Below are positions 15,479-24,146 of a DNA stretch of 41,205 nt, piece by piece. The translations under genes were made by a program, and so were the position numbers. The notes under the pieces were generated by a model that was not told where the DNA came from, ran no database searches, and worked only from the letters and a program-made list of their open reading frames with translations. Every line of letters begins with the position of its first letter. Position 1 is the stretch's first letter. The stretch comes from Pirellulales bacterium (lineage in GTDB: Bacteria; Planctomycetota; Planctomycetia; Pirellulales; S012-138). The stretch covers positions 1-41,205 of the forward strand of contig JALCBR010000038.1 in the NCBI GenBank assembly GCA_028066245.1, given 5' to 3'.

Positions 15479-16657
15479 TTACCCGCCATCAGGCAGGTCA
15501 AGCGGCTGGACTGGCCGAGCGTATTGCACGCTGATTGCCCCGATGATCTCGTTCGCTGGGATTTTCACCGGAACGCGAGTGTAGACCATTTTGCGTGGCG
15601 TGCCGAACCCAACGCCAGCCTGATCGCTGCCGATATTCGCAGTGTTGCCGCTTTTGTCTTCGTAGGCTTTGAAGAAGGTGACTGTGATTGTGCCGACACC
15701 TTCGACAACTCCCAGCTTCGCCGCCGCACTTTCACCGTAGTTGGTGACTTTGAAGGAGAAGCTTTGATCTGCTTGGTCATGCCAACCCTTGATGAGGGGA
15801 GCTTGCTTGGGAAAGATCGCCATGCGACCGAAGTCGCGGAAGAAGGAGTTCTTGCTAAAGGCATACATGTTGATGCCATCGAGCGTGATCTGGGCTCCCA
15901 CGAATTCGTTGGTCTCGTTATGGACGCGGATCGCAAATTCCTGAGTCGGTTTGACATCGCACTGTGCGACGCCGGCAGACTTATCCACCGGGGTGGGCGA
16001 ATACTTCGTACCGTCCCACACCAGGATCTCAATACCGTAAGGGCTGTCCGGTGTAGCTTTGATGACGGAGTTGGCCGTGAACACGTTGGGCTTCTCGACG
16101 GCTTCCGTAATTGTTTCCTTAAGCTGCTGCGGCTGCTGAGCGGGGCCCTGAGAAGCGTCAAACGTGGGTGCCAGCAAATTCACTCCATCACGCAAGTCCG
16201 TGATCTCTTGTTGATATTCATTGACTTGCGCTCCGCTGCGGTCGAGCAATTGCACATTGAAGCGGGCAACCGATTGGCCGTCACGCTCGCCAGTTTGGAA
16301 TCGGCCGGTCACGGTATACGCGCCACCGCCAACAATCTTGTATTCCGCCTTTTCAAACTCAGTTCGCAAGAGTTGGGCGACGCGGCCACTAACGGTGCGG
16401 TTGGGACCTCTGAGCGTCTCCAGAACGATGCTCTTGCCAGCAGCTTCATCAGCCGCCATGTATTTCATGATGTCTTGTGCGAGCGAACCGATCGCTGTGT
16501 CCAACTTGCCGGCGGCTTGACCGCCTGCGTTCTGTTGCACCGCGTCCTGAACGCCGTCTTGGGCTATTCCGGGAATCGCCAGCCCGCAAGCGATCGCCAC
16601 TGTGGCGATGCATGCGACAATGCGCCTTGCAGGACGTTGGGTTGTTTTTGTGAACAT
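15479..16657 (-). CDS. Secreted protein of unknown function
   Basis: A 392-aa protein with a signal peptide (VACIATVAIACGLAIPGIAQ, ending near residue 33). The N-terminal half (~50-190) resembles a FlgO/CsgG-like lipoprotein region by pattern (IGSLAQDIMKYM, then LRTEFEKAEYKIVGGGAYTV, then a DRSGAQVNEYQQEI strand). The C-terminal half (~200-392) is a beta-rich domain (EFAIRVHNETNEFVGAQITL, WHDQADQSFSFKV, GVGTITVTFFKAYED). The family assignment is uncertain. The product is likely periplasmic or outer-membrane-associated. It lies downstream of the cytochrome gene on the same strand, with a 156-bp gap. Confidence 0.7.
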   Translation of the reverse strand: MFTKTTQRPARRIVACIATVAIACGLAIPGIAQDGVQDAVQQNAGGQAAGKLDTAIGSLAQDIMKYMAADEAAGKSIVLETLRGPNRTVSGRVAQLLRTEFEKAEYKIVGGGAYTVTGRFQTGERDGQSVARFNVQLLDRSGAQVNEYQQEITDLRDGVNLLAPTFDASQGPAQQPQQLKETITEAVEKPNVFTANSVIKATPDSPYGIEILVWDGTKYSPTPVDKSAGVAQCDVKPTQEFAIRVHNETNEFVGAQITLDGINMYAFSKNSFFRDFGRMAIFPKQAPLIKGWHDQADQSFSFKVTNYGESAAAKLGVVEGVGTITVTFFKAYEDKSGNTANIGSDQAGVGFGTPRKMVYTRVPVKIPANEIIGAISVQYARPVQPLDLPDGG

Positions 16658-16813
16658 TCCTAAATCCCCTGTGTCGCTTGACTTACGGTTGTTTTGTTGG
16701 CTGGATTAACCCCGTTAGGAAGACATCCGATATTCTTCTGGCGACCGGACAGACAATTCGACAAATTCTCTCGATCGCCGGCTCGGCCGTATTGGCCGAA
16801 GCAAGACTGCCTA

Positions 16814-18619
16814 CTAGTTTGACGACTGGACTGGCTGCTTGGCGCTGCCAATCCCCAGAATTTGCGCCGCTCGCTGGAACACAGAAGCCGAAGATTCCTC
16901 CAGCGTGTCCCACATTGCCCTTGGGATCGTACGGCTTTCATCGAGTGCCAAGGGGGCCAGCCCCAAGTTTTGCAGCGCTTGAATCCCGAGCTGTCCCTTG
17001 AACTCTTCGATGTCTTCATACCCAAGCTCCCGGGCGGCCTCTTCCAGTGTCATTTCTCGCTGATACTTGCGGACGATCTCGTTGATCGGCTCAGGGACTT
17101 TGGCGATCGCCTCGACCAAGTTTCCTTCGATCTTTCCATCCTTAAAGAGATAGGGGACAACGGCATCAGCCATGGCTTGGGCGAATTCGCGGCGGTCACG
17201 TTCGATGAACGCGGAAGTTTCGTCTTCCTCAGCGTACAAATTCAAGACCTTCTGCCGAGCGTCGGCTGTCACGGCCAGTGTTTCACGAACAGCATCGCTG
17301 TACGGATTGACGCCCACTCGGTGACAACCGAGGCAGGAAACCCCGTTGACGACGACCGGGCCGCCAGAGATCTCCGTCAGGTCGCGGACAACGCTGACCG
17401 GGGCTTCATCCAAACGGTTCCCCTGGCCATCGGTGATGTAATAGGCTTGGAAACCGTTAGGCAACGCCCAGATCACTTCGCCACCATCGTGCTCGAAAGC
17501 AAAGCGATCGAACTCATTGCCGGTGAACCGGGGCCCGAGCGGAAAACGGAAGAGCACGCTACGTCCGAAGGACTTGCCAAAGTCATAACTGCGATAATAG
17601 TACCGCGTATTGCGACCAACGTGACGGTCGACCAAGCGGTTGCTGCGTGAAACTCCGCTGCCGGCAAACCCCGCCCGACGCATCTGATCATTGCGGAAAT
17701 CGCCGATCATGTCTACGCCCAGCGTTTGCTCCAACTCATCAATCGTCTCCGGCAATTCCAACAGCCGGTGATAATGCGGGGGGCGCGCCGCGTTGACCAC
17801 AAACCAATCGGCGCGAACGTAGGGAATTCCGTCAGTCACGAACTCCCCGATCAGGCGGTCAATGTCTTCAGAAATCTCCCGACGTTGGTCATTCCAACTC
17901 AGACCATAGGGATAGGCCGCCAAGACGCTGCGCCAATCGTTGAGCTGCCAGCCGACCTTACGCAGGTCGAGCACGAAGATTGATCCCGCAAATTCGTTGT
18001 CCGGGTCGGGGTCAACAAATTCAGGCCTGAGAATGACGTTTCTACGCGTCAGGCTGTTGATCAGCTTGACGAACGATGCCCGATAGACGCGCATGTCGTC
18101 ATCGGTCACGGATGGGTTGTTGTGGAGATGGTGCAAGCTGAAGTATCGCTGATGCGGGCGATCAGACGAATCCAGGTTTTGCAGGTGGTCACGGATCTTA
18201 CGAAGAACTTCTTCTTCGGAAACAAAATCACGGGGACCGTCCGGGCTCTTGGGAAACGGTGCACCAGCAAGAATCCACTTTCGCAACGTTTCGATTTCTT
18301 CTGCCGAAGGACGGTCAGTCACACCTTCCGGAGGCATGCTGTTGTCTTCGACTCGCTGAAACAGGTATGACTTTTCCGGAGAACCAGGCTTCACATAGGG
18401 AGGAGCGCCTTCAATTTCCGCCTTGAGCGCTTCTTCATTGAGAACTTGAAAGCCTTCAGCGTATTCCACACCGTGGCAGCGACTGCACTTCCCTTTGAGG
18501 ATTGTGTACGCAGCCGTGGCCAGTTCTTCGCTATCTTGGGCTGCAACGCGGTTTTCCGTGATAGCAAGCATCAACGAAACAGCGGTCGCAATCACCGCAA
18601 TCCTGGAATACACCTTCAT
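16814..18619 (-). CDS. Exported planctomycete-type cytochrome c with two CxxCH motifs
   Basis: A 601-aa protein from ATG 18619; a TTG at 18634 would add 5 residues, but GGAG sits about 8 nt before the ATG. A signal peptide covers 1-27. An N-terminal cytochrome c domain carries C45-S-R-C48-H49, followed by ~65 residues including the PPEGVTDRPSAEEIETLRKW helix typical of PSD1-type planctomycete cytochromes. A second motif C429-L-G-C432-H433 lies in a VNGVSCLGCHRVG loop. The middle and C-terminal parts are unrecognised. Both motifs could bind haem covalently. The usual PSD1-DUF1549-DUF1553 arrangement is absent. Electron transfer in the periplasm is likely; the substrate is unknown. Confidence 0.8.
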   Translation of the reverse strand: MKVYSRIAVIATAVSLMLAITENRVAAQDSEELATAAYTILKGKCSRCHGVEYAEGFQVLNEEALKAEIEGAPPYVKPGSPEKSYLFQRVEDNSMPPEGVTDRPSAEEIETLRKWILAGAPFPKSPDGPRDFVSEEEVLRKIRDHLQNLDSSDRPHQRYFSLHHLHNNPSVTDDDMRVYRASFVKLINSLTRRNVILRPEFVDPDPDNEFAGSIFVLDLRKVGWQLNDWRSVLAAYPYGLSWNDQRREISEDIDRLIGEFVTDGIPYVRADWFVVNAARPPHYHRLLELPETIDELEQTLGVDMIGDFRNDQMRRAGFAGSGVSRSNRLVDRHVGRNTRYYYRSYDFGKSFGRSVLFRFPLGPRFTGNEFDRFAFEHDGGEVIWALPNGFQAYYITDGQGNRLDEAPVSVVRDLTEISGGPVVVNGVSCLGCHRVGVNPYSDAVRETLAVTADARQKVLNLYAEEDETSAFIERDRREFAQAMADAVVPYLFKDGKIEGNLVEAIAKVPEPINEIVRKYQREMTLEEAARELGYEDIEEFKGQLGIQALQNLGLAPLALDESRTIPRAMWDTLEESSASVFQRAAQILGIGSAKQPVQSSN

Positions 18620-19102
18620 GTGACGACTCCGCAAGGTTCAACTTCGCCGTGTGAGCAAATGTGCCTGGAGCAGTGTGAGCGTGTCTCGGCACCGTTCAGG
18701 CGATACAATCGTGAATCAAAAAACAACGTTCGGCGAGATCTGCTGTGGGCCACGATACGTCATCGTAGCACCTGGATCGAGCCGGTCAATTAAACGCATA
18801 CAGGCGCAGAGTTTGCGCAAAACCTCCCCGATGGACGCACCCGCGCTGATGCTGTCAAATCAGGTTCCAAACGCAAAAACGGACAGGAAATCTTGAGAAT
18901 ACGCGCCACGGCGAAAAAACGGCTCCCGATCACGGTCGGCTGCGACCGAAAACGCCGCTGGACGTTGAACCACTGACGCCTGCATGGCGGAGCGGCTTGG
19001 AACAATTGTCTGGCTTTCGCGGCACTTGCGGACGTTGCTGCGTGCCGCCTTGGCCGAGTAACGCCCGTCTCCAAGAACTCGAACCAATTCACGATTGAGA
19101 TC
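18620..19102. other. Divergent intergenic region
   Basis: Non-coding DNA between the leftward cytochrome gene and the rightward epimerase gene. It should hold both promoters, but no convincing promoter boxes, hairpins or conserved RNA were seen. Several leftward frames overlap here and extend into the epimerase gene antisense; they show no protein character. Confidence 0.35.
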
Positions 19103-20047
19103 ATGCCTACCGCACTTGTCACCGGCGGAGCCGGGTTTATCGGTTCCAATATCGTCACCGCCCTGGTCGAACGGGGGGATCAGGTCCGCGTGCTGGACAA
19201 TCTCTCCACAGGCTCGTTGGAAAACCTGGCCGACGTTTCCTCGGAAATTGAACTCTTTGAAGGGAGCGTGCTTGACCGCGACCTGGTGGAACAAGCAGTT
19301 GCCGGCGTGGATGTGATCTTCCACGAAGCGGCCCTGGCCAGCGTGCCTGCGAGTGTGGAACGACCGCTAGATTCCCACGCAGTTTGTGCGACGGGTACGG
19401 TGCAGATGCTGGATTGCGCGCGGCAAGCCGGCGTTCAGCGATTGGTCTACGCGGCCAGCAGCAGCGCCTACGGGGATCAACCGACGGCCGCCAAACGGGA
19501 ACTCGACCCACTAACTCCAATTTCCCCGTACGGCGCTGCCAAGCTGGCCGGTGAGTTGTACTGCCAGGCGTTCACAGCCACTTACGGCTTTGAGACCGTC
19601 GGCTTGCGATACTTCAACGTGTTTGGACCTCGACAGGACCCAGGCAGTCCATACTCGGCTGTGATTCCACTCTTTATCACGGCCATCTTGGAAGGGCGAA
19701 AGCTGATCGTTTTCGGCGATGGCCAGCAATCACGAGACTTTGTGTATGTGGGAAATGTGGTTCAAGCCAATCTGCTGGCCGCCGAGAAACCAAGGGTGGC
19801 TGGCCAGGTGTTCAATATCGGGACAGGCCGAAGCGTCACCCTGTTACGGCTGCTCGCGGCGCTCCGAGATCTCCTAGAAACCGAATTTGAAGTTGATTTT
19901 CAGCCGCCCCGCGCCGGGGACGTGCGCGATAGCCTGGCCGATATCACGCAGGCACGGACCCAACTCGGCTTTGATCCCGATATCGAATTTGAAGATGGAC
20001 TGCGCCGTTCCATCGAATACTACAAGCAGATCGCTGCTCTGCGATGA
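19103..20047 (+). CDS. NAD-dependent UDP-sugar epimerase (GalE/WbpP-like SDR)
   Basis: A 314-aa extended short-chain dehydrogenase/reductase. The NAD-binding motif TGGAGFIGSN (residues ~7-16) and the D of VLDNLSTG are clear. The catalytic triad is visible as Ser in AASSSAYGD and YxxxK in SPYGAAKLAGE. Later motifs RYFNVFGPRQDP, SRDFVYVGNVVQA and NIGTGRSVTLLRLL match UDP-glucose or UDP-N-acetylglucosamine 4-epimerases and related sugar enzymes. It acts in the cytoplasm, likely supplying nucleotide sugars for surface polysaccharide. A short GAG precedes the ATG. Which sugar is used cannot be told by eye. Confidence 0.9.
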   Translation: MPTALVTGGAGFIGSNIVTALVERGDQVRVLDNLSTGSLENLADVSSEIELFEGSVLDRDLVEQAVAGVDVIFHEAALASVPASVERPLDSHAVCATGTVQMLDCARQAGVQRLVYAASSSAYGDQPTAAKRELDPLTPISPYGAAKLAGELYCQAFTATYGFETVGLRYFNVFGPRQDPGSPYSAVIPLFITAILEGRKLIVFGDGQQSRDFVYVGNVVQANLLAAEKPRVAGQVFNIGTGRSVTLLRLLAALRDLLETEFEVDFQPPRAGDVRDSLADITQARTQLGFDPDIEFEDGLRRSIEYYKQIAALR

Positions 20048-20193
20048 ATCAGGCGGCACACCAAATCACGGCGGTGCTTTTCGATCGGTGACGTCTGTGC
20101 CAGATGTCCTCAGGGATAACGAGCCCAGGTGTGGTCGATCCCAACACACGCGTCTGCTCAGATGCACGCGCTTCGTAAAACCGGAAAGGTGTT

Positions 20194-21228
20194 TCAACTG
20201 CTTGCCAGCGGCATTGTCGTGGCGTCGTTGACAACCTTGCGGAAGATCGTTCCTTGGTCCACCTCTTGGAATCCAAGGTTGCTAAGTAGCTTGCCGATAC
20301 CTTCGTCTTGGCGAAATGTTTGCCCTTCCACCGTCGCGAAGTTTCTTAGCTTCAGTTCCCTGAGAGCATCGCCAACCAGAAAAGTGCCAGCACCTTGTCG
20401 GCGGAGGTCTTCATCAACCAGCAGGTCCATTACCCCAGCGGACCGAATGAGCATACCCTCGGTTTTCCGCTCCATCGTCCAAAGCGTGACACTGGCTTTG
20501 ACGTCACGGGTCGTCTTGCAGACTAGCTCGTAGCGAACCTGCTCAAGAGCCTCAGCCGTATTGGCTTCCCACCACGTTGCTGGCTGTGGGTCCGCGATGG
20601 CGCGGACATCGAATTGCCGTTTGACTTGAAGTTGCTGCCGATTCATAGGCGGCTTGAATTGATCGAGATCGCAACGCCACAAAACAGTGCGGCCGAAGAC
20701 CTCAAACCCTGCTGACTGAAATAATCCTTGAGCGGCCGGTTCTGACGCCAAGACACCGGGAAACTCCGCTCCGCCGTACAATCCCCAATAGAACGGATTG
20801 AACGGGCGAGCACCGCCGCCGTAGATGAGTTTAGCCCCACGTTCGAGCAGGAATTGTTGCGCGAGGGCAAGCAGGCTTCGCCCAACGCCCTGCCCACGAT
20901 GAGAATCATCAACCAAAAGAGCGCAAATAACGCCCACATCGGACGAGATGGTTGAGAAGTCCTTTGATGGACCGAAGGCCGCATGTACGAATCCCACCGG
21001 CACGCTGTCTTCAGTGGCTACGATCAACCCTTTGCGGTCAAAGTACTGCTTGGAAAAGACCAAGTCATCCAAGAGTTCGGGTGTGACTCGCTGAAAATGC
21101 GCGCGAGCAGCAGCGCACTTGGTCCAAAGCTCGGCCAGGCGGGGAGGATCCGTGTTGATGAAGCTTCTGTAGTCGATCACTGCAGAGAATCCTGCGGCGT
21201 CGGATCGCACAGGTGGGTTTGGGCTCAA
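20194..21228 (-). CDS. Tandem GNAT-family N-acetyltransferase
   Basis: A 344-aa protein with two GNAT folds, as in mycothiol synthase-like proteins. The first (~18-190) has the acetyl-CoA pyrophosphate loop DSHRGQGVGRSLLALA at ~105-120. The second (~205-335) has DEDLRRQGAGTFLVGDALRE and a C-terminal GKLLSNLGFQEVDQGTIF strand. It transfers an acyl group from acyl-CoA to an amine; the acceptor is unknown. It is cytoplasmic. It is convergent with the epimerase gene. The N-terminal half is more canonical; the second may be regulatory or have its own activity. Confidence 0.85.
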   Translation of the reverse strand: MSPNPPVRSDAAGFSAVIDYRSFINTDPPRLAELWTKCAAARAHFQRVTPELLDDLVFSKQYFDRKGLIVATEDSVPVGFVHAAFGPSKDFSTISSDVGVICALLVDDSHRGQGVGRSLLALAQQFLLERGAKLIYGGGARPFNPFYWGLYGGAEFPGVLASEPAAQGLFQSAGFEVFGRTVLWRCDLDQFKPPMNRQQLQVKRQFDVRAIADPQPATWWEANTAEALEQVRYELVCKTTRDVKASVTLWTMERKTEGMLIRSAGVMDLLVDEDLRRQGAGTFLVGDALRELKLRNFATVEGQTFRQDEGIGKLLSNLGFQEVDQGTIFRKVVNDATTMPLASS

Positions 21229-21351
21229 GATAGCCGGTCGCCTGGGGCCCGTTAAGAGGTACCTGGCGGAATCTCACTGCGTTGATCACGATTCGCGGTG
21301 ATCTGCCTGCGACATCCACATTGGACGGTCAGGTCTTCGCGCTCCCCGTGG

Positions 21352-22746
21352 TTACTTTGACTTCACGGCATCCTGATCGTCGATCCCCAGTTTCTTCATC
21401 TTCTTGTAGAGCGTGGTCCGGTTAATGCCCAGGAACTCGGCGGTTTGAGTGCGATTCCAATTTCGGGCCTCCAAGGCATCCAAAATGATCTGCCGTTCCG
21501 GGTTGCGGAGCGCTTGCTTCAAGTTGCGTTGATCGGCTTCAGACAGCGTGCCCTCATAGCTTGCGTTTTCCAGCACCTCCGCCGGCAGGTCACGCAGACG
21601 AATGGATTCATTTTTGGTCAGCAGTACGGAACGCTCAACAACGTTTTGCAGTTCACGGACGTTTCCTGGCCATTGATAACGCTGCATGGCGGTCATGGCG
21701 TCATCCGTGAAGCCGCGTACTTGACGTCCCGATTGTTGATTGACGTTGTCAACAAATTGTTGGGCCAGTTCCGGAATGTCGGCGATCCGCTTCCTCAGCG
21801 GTGGGATTTCAATGGAGATCACGTTGATCCGGTAGTACAGATCCTGGCGGAAGGTGCCGTTTTCAACCAGCGATGCCAAGTCTTCATTGGTGGCCAGGAC
21901 AACGCGCGTATCAACTTCAAAGGTTTGGTTACCGCCCACCTGCTCAAAAGAGAACTCTTGCAAGACGCGGAGCAGCTTGACCTGCATTTGCGGAGAAGCG
22001 GTTCCAATCTCGTCCAGAAAAAGCGTCCCTCCGTCTGCCTGTTTGAACTTTCCAATTTTGTCTGTGCTCGCCCCGGTGAATGCCCCGGCCACGTGTCCGA
22101 ACAACTCACTTTCCAGCAATGTTTCCGGAAGTGCGCCGCAGGCGACTTCAACAAACGGCTTGTCTCGCCGTGAACTCAATCGGTGCACAGCTCGCGCGAT
22201 CATCGATTTGCCGGTGCCGCTTTCGCCGGTAATGAGCACCGTCGTCCTGGTGTCGGCAACGGATTCAATTAGGTCAAAGATCTTCAGCATCTGTGCGTCG
22301 TGTCCAACGATGCTGTCCAGCCCATACCGCTTGTCCAACTGGGCTTTGAGGTTCTTGTTTTCCTGAACCATCTCTCGTTGGTTGAGAGCCCGACTGATTG
22401 CCAGCTCCAACTCTTCATCAATCAACGGCTTGGTCAGGAAATCAAACGCACCTGCCCGAATGGCGTCAATGGCCGTGTCAACGGTCCCATAGCCAGTGAA
22501 CAGAATGACCGGGCAATCTGGCTGACTCTCGCGAGAGTGCTTTAGCACCTCAAATCCATCGTGATCTCCCAAGCGAATGTCTGCGACAGCCAGATCAAAC
22601 ACCTGATTGTCAATGGCAGCGTTCGCTTCTTCGACGCTTCCCGCCGGATGGACTTTGAGCCCTTGGTCTCGCAGCCAGAGCGTCATGGACTCCAGCAAGC
22701 GAAGGTCGTCATCGACCAAGAGTATAGAGGCGCCCTTTATCGACAT
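21352..22746 (-). CDS. Sigma-54-dependent NtrC-family response regulator
   Basis: A 464-aa three-domain regulator. The receiver is at ~5-125, with acidic D12-D14, phospho-acceptor D56 in VADIRLGD, and the TKP lysine. The AAA+ domain is at ~145-380 with Walker A GESGTGKS, the sigma-54 contact loop GAFTGAS, Walker [11 protein letters not shown], and the arginine finger region [18 protein letters not shown] Fis-type HTH is at ~415-460 ([20 protein letters not shown]). It activates transcription from -24/-12 promoters. No typical sensor kinase adjoins it; the nearest is the hybrid kinase at 24147-25838. Targets are unknown, and no clear -24/-12 site was found in the window. Confidence 0.93.
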   Translation of the reverse strand: MSIKGASILLVDDDLRLLESMTLWLRDQGLKVHPAGSVEEANAAIDNQVFDLAVADIRLGDHDGFEVLKHSRESQPDCPVILFTGYGTVDTAIDAIRAGAFDFLTKPLIDEELELAISRALNQREMVQENKNLKAQLDKRYGLDSIVGHDAQMLKIFDLIESVADTRTTVLITGESGTGKSMIARAVHRLSSRRDKPFVEVACGALPETLLESELFGHVAGAFTGASTDKIGKFKQADGGTLFLDEIGTASPQMQVKLLRVLQEFSFEQVGGNQTFEVDTRVVLATNEDLASLVENGTFRQDLYYRINVISIEIPPLRKRIADIPELAQQFVDNVNQQSGRQVRGFTDDAMTAMQRYQWPGNVRELQNVVERSVLLTKNESIRLRDLPAEVLENASYEGTLSEADQRNLKQALRNPERQIILDALEARNWNRTQTAEFLGINRTTLYKKMKKLGIDDQDAVKSK

Positions 22747-23695
22747 CTCGTCTTCCCGTCCCGTTGTAAGCCTCGTTCCCCGCCATCAAGTTTGGCGACA
22801 TATCTGACAGCAAGGCGGAAGCACAGCCCCGGCGAGCACCAATGTCAACGCATGCTCAAAACGGCAACAACCTCTGTCGAGAAATATCTACGTCAGCGCT
22901 GCCGCGAGGTCAAAAAACGCTCAGGAACAGTGCGCGTCGTGCCGAATGATCCTGTTATTCCGTTCGGCTTCCTCGTGGGGCTTTCGCATGCGGTAATTGC
23001 AACTGTGAGTCTTTGCGCGGGCGGAGCAGGTCCGTTTGATAAGCTACGATTGGTAAACGGCCGCACGCGAGCGCCGTCATCATTCCACTCCGCTCGAAAC
23101 AGGGCAGTCAGTATGTTCTGGACCTATGTCGCTTTGACCTGCACGGTTGTCGTCTTCGCCATCTTCGGCAATGCCAAGCAGGCGCGCGTCAACCAAAGCA
23201 CCAAGTGAGAGTTAGCAGCTTCCCCTTTGAAGGCTCGCCTTGGGCCAATGGACTCAGGCCACCTTCCCTGGTCGCGCGTCGCCTGTCCCACATCTACTTT
23301 CGCTGCGCCAGGTGATGAAGAGAGCCTGAACGAAGAATGAGACTGCATGGAGCCGAATCATCGCCGCGCGAAATTCCTGTCTCAACTATTTTGGCTTGCC
23401 TATCCCCCTGAAAGACGGGCCAAACAGCACCCCTCTCATGTGGGGATTTGGTCGAAGTTCTAACAGCTGCGCCAACAGGGGTTCCACCAGGCGCGCCACG
23501 AGGGGGTTCCACAGTGTTTCCAGGAGGGGCGCCAACCGTTCGTTGGACCGTAGCGCATCAACTGATCGAGTCAAGTTAGGGCCGAGCGATCGCATTTTGT
23601 TGCAACGTCGCGTTTCTCAGATTGACGAGGAGCAATCTCGCCCTGATGCAGCGGTGCAACACGATCGGCTCAAGTGAGGAGAGGCTGTCAATGAA
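22747..23695. other. Long intergenic region
   Basis: A stretch of 949 bp before the response regulator with no convincing gene. It contains a possible 31-codon membrane peptide (23113-23208), a G/C-rich patch with short repeated ggggttccac units (about 23474-23520), and a sequence at 23219-23241 close to the palindromic patch at 9647-9668. A leftward 69-codon frame (23386-23595) translates the repeat patch as amphipathic Leu/Pro text (LAPLLETLW, LVEPLLAQLLEL). It has no support as a gene. Confidence 0.4.
23113..23208 (+). CDS. Possible 31-aa membrane peptide
   Basis: MFWTYVALTCTVVVFAIFGN, followed by a polar basic tail (KQARVNQSTK), would make a single-pass peptide. An AGGG lies about 10 nt before the ATG. 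It sits in an otherwise empty region. Evidence is only composition and the weak RBS. It could equally be chance. Confidence 0.25.
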   Translation: MFWTYVALTCTVVVFAIFGNAKQARVNQSTK

Positions 23696-24145
23696 TCACT
23701 TGGCCACCAGACGGACTTCATCAGAAGGGCGTTCGTCAGGGTCAATGATCGCAAAGACTTCGTCAACGATGTCAACTGTGGAGACAATGCCGATCACATG
23801 CCCTCGGTCGTCAATCACAGGAACGCGGTGTATGCGGTTACCGCGCAACGTTGCGGCTACCTCCAAGAGTGAATCGTTTGGCTCGACGGAAATCACGGGC
23901 GAAGACATGTGTTGAAAAACCTGATGCTTCTCTAAAGTTTCAGCATCAAGCATCAAAAAATCTTTGGCACTGAGAATGCCGACGCACGTGCCATCAAACG
24001 TGACAACCGGCAAACCCGTAATGCGGTTATCCAGCAAGACTTGCGCGGCCGTGCTCATTTGCTGGTTCGCATACACCGTAACGACTTCTCGAGTCATTAC
24101 GTCTTTCGCCTTGCGCAAACTGAAATGGGAATTCGCTGACGGCAT
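23696..24145 (-). CDS. CBS-domain pair protein
   Basis: A 149-aa protein made of two CBS domains (~12-65 and ~80-140). Visible motifs are AKDVMTREVVTVYANQQMST, GLPVVTFDGTCVGILSAKDF, and VPVIDDRGHVIGIVSTVDIV. CBS pairs bind adenosyl ligands (AMP, ATP, SAM) and regulate partner proteins. ATG 24145 follows the histidine kinase stop by a single base (TGA-C-ATG) with GAGG upstream, so it is cotranslated with that kinase. The longer 24190 start would overlap the kinase by 44 bp and is less likely. Confidence 0.88.
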   Translation of the reverse strand: MPSANSHFSLRKAKDVMTREVVTVYANQQMSTAAQVLLDNRITGLPVVTFDGTCVGILSAKDFLMLDAETLEKHQVFQHMSSPVISVEPNDSLLEVAATLRGNRIHRVPVIDDRGHVIGIVSTVDIVDEVFAIIDPDERPSDEVRLVAK

Positions 24146-24146
24146 G

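Noticed and set aside
15524-16663. 379-codon plus-strand ORF
   Set aside because: It is antisense to the 392-aa secreted protein, which has a signal peptide and better protein character.
16862-17650. 262-codon plus-strand ORF
   Set aside because: It is antisense to the cytochrome c gene containing two CxxCH motifs.
22800-22900. Possible 4.5S (SRP) RNA
   Set aside because: A ggaagca string is present, but the conserved SRP RNA tetraloop and paired core are not.
22561-23208. 215-codon plus-strand ORF
   Set aside because: Its first part is antisense to the receiver domain of the response regulator; only the last 31 codons merit mention.
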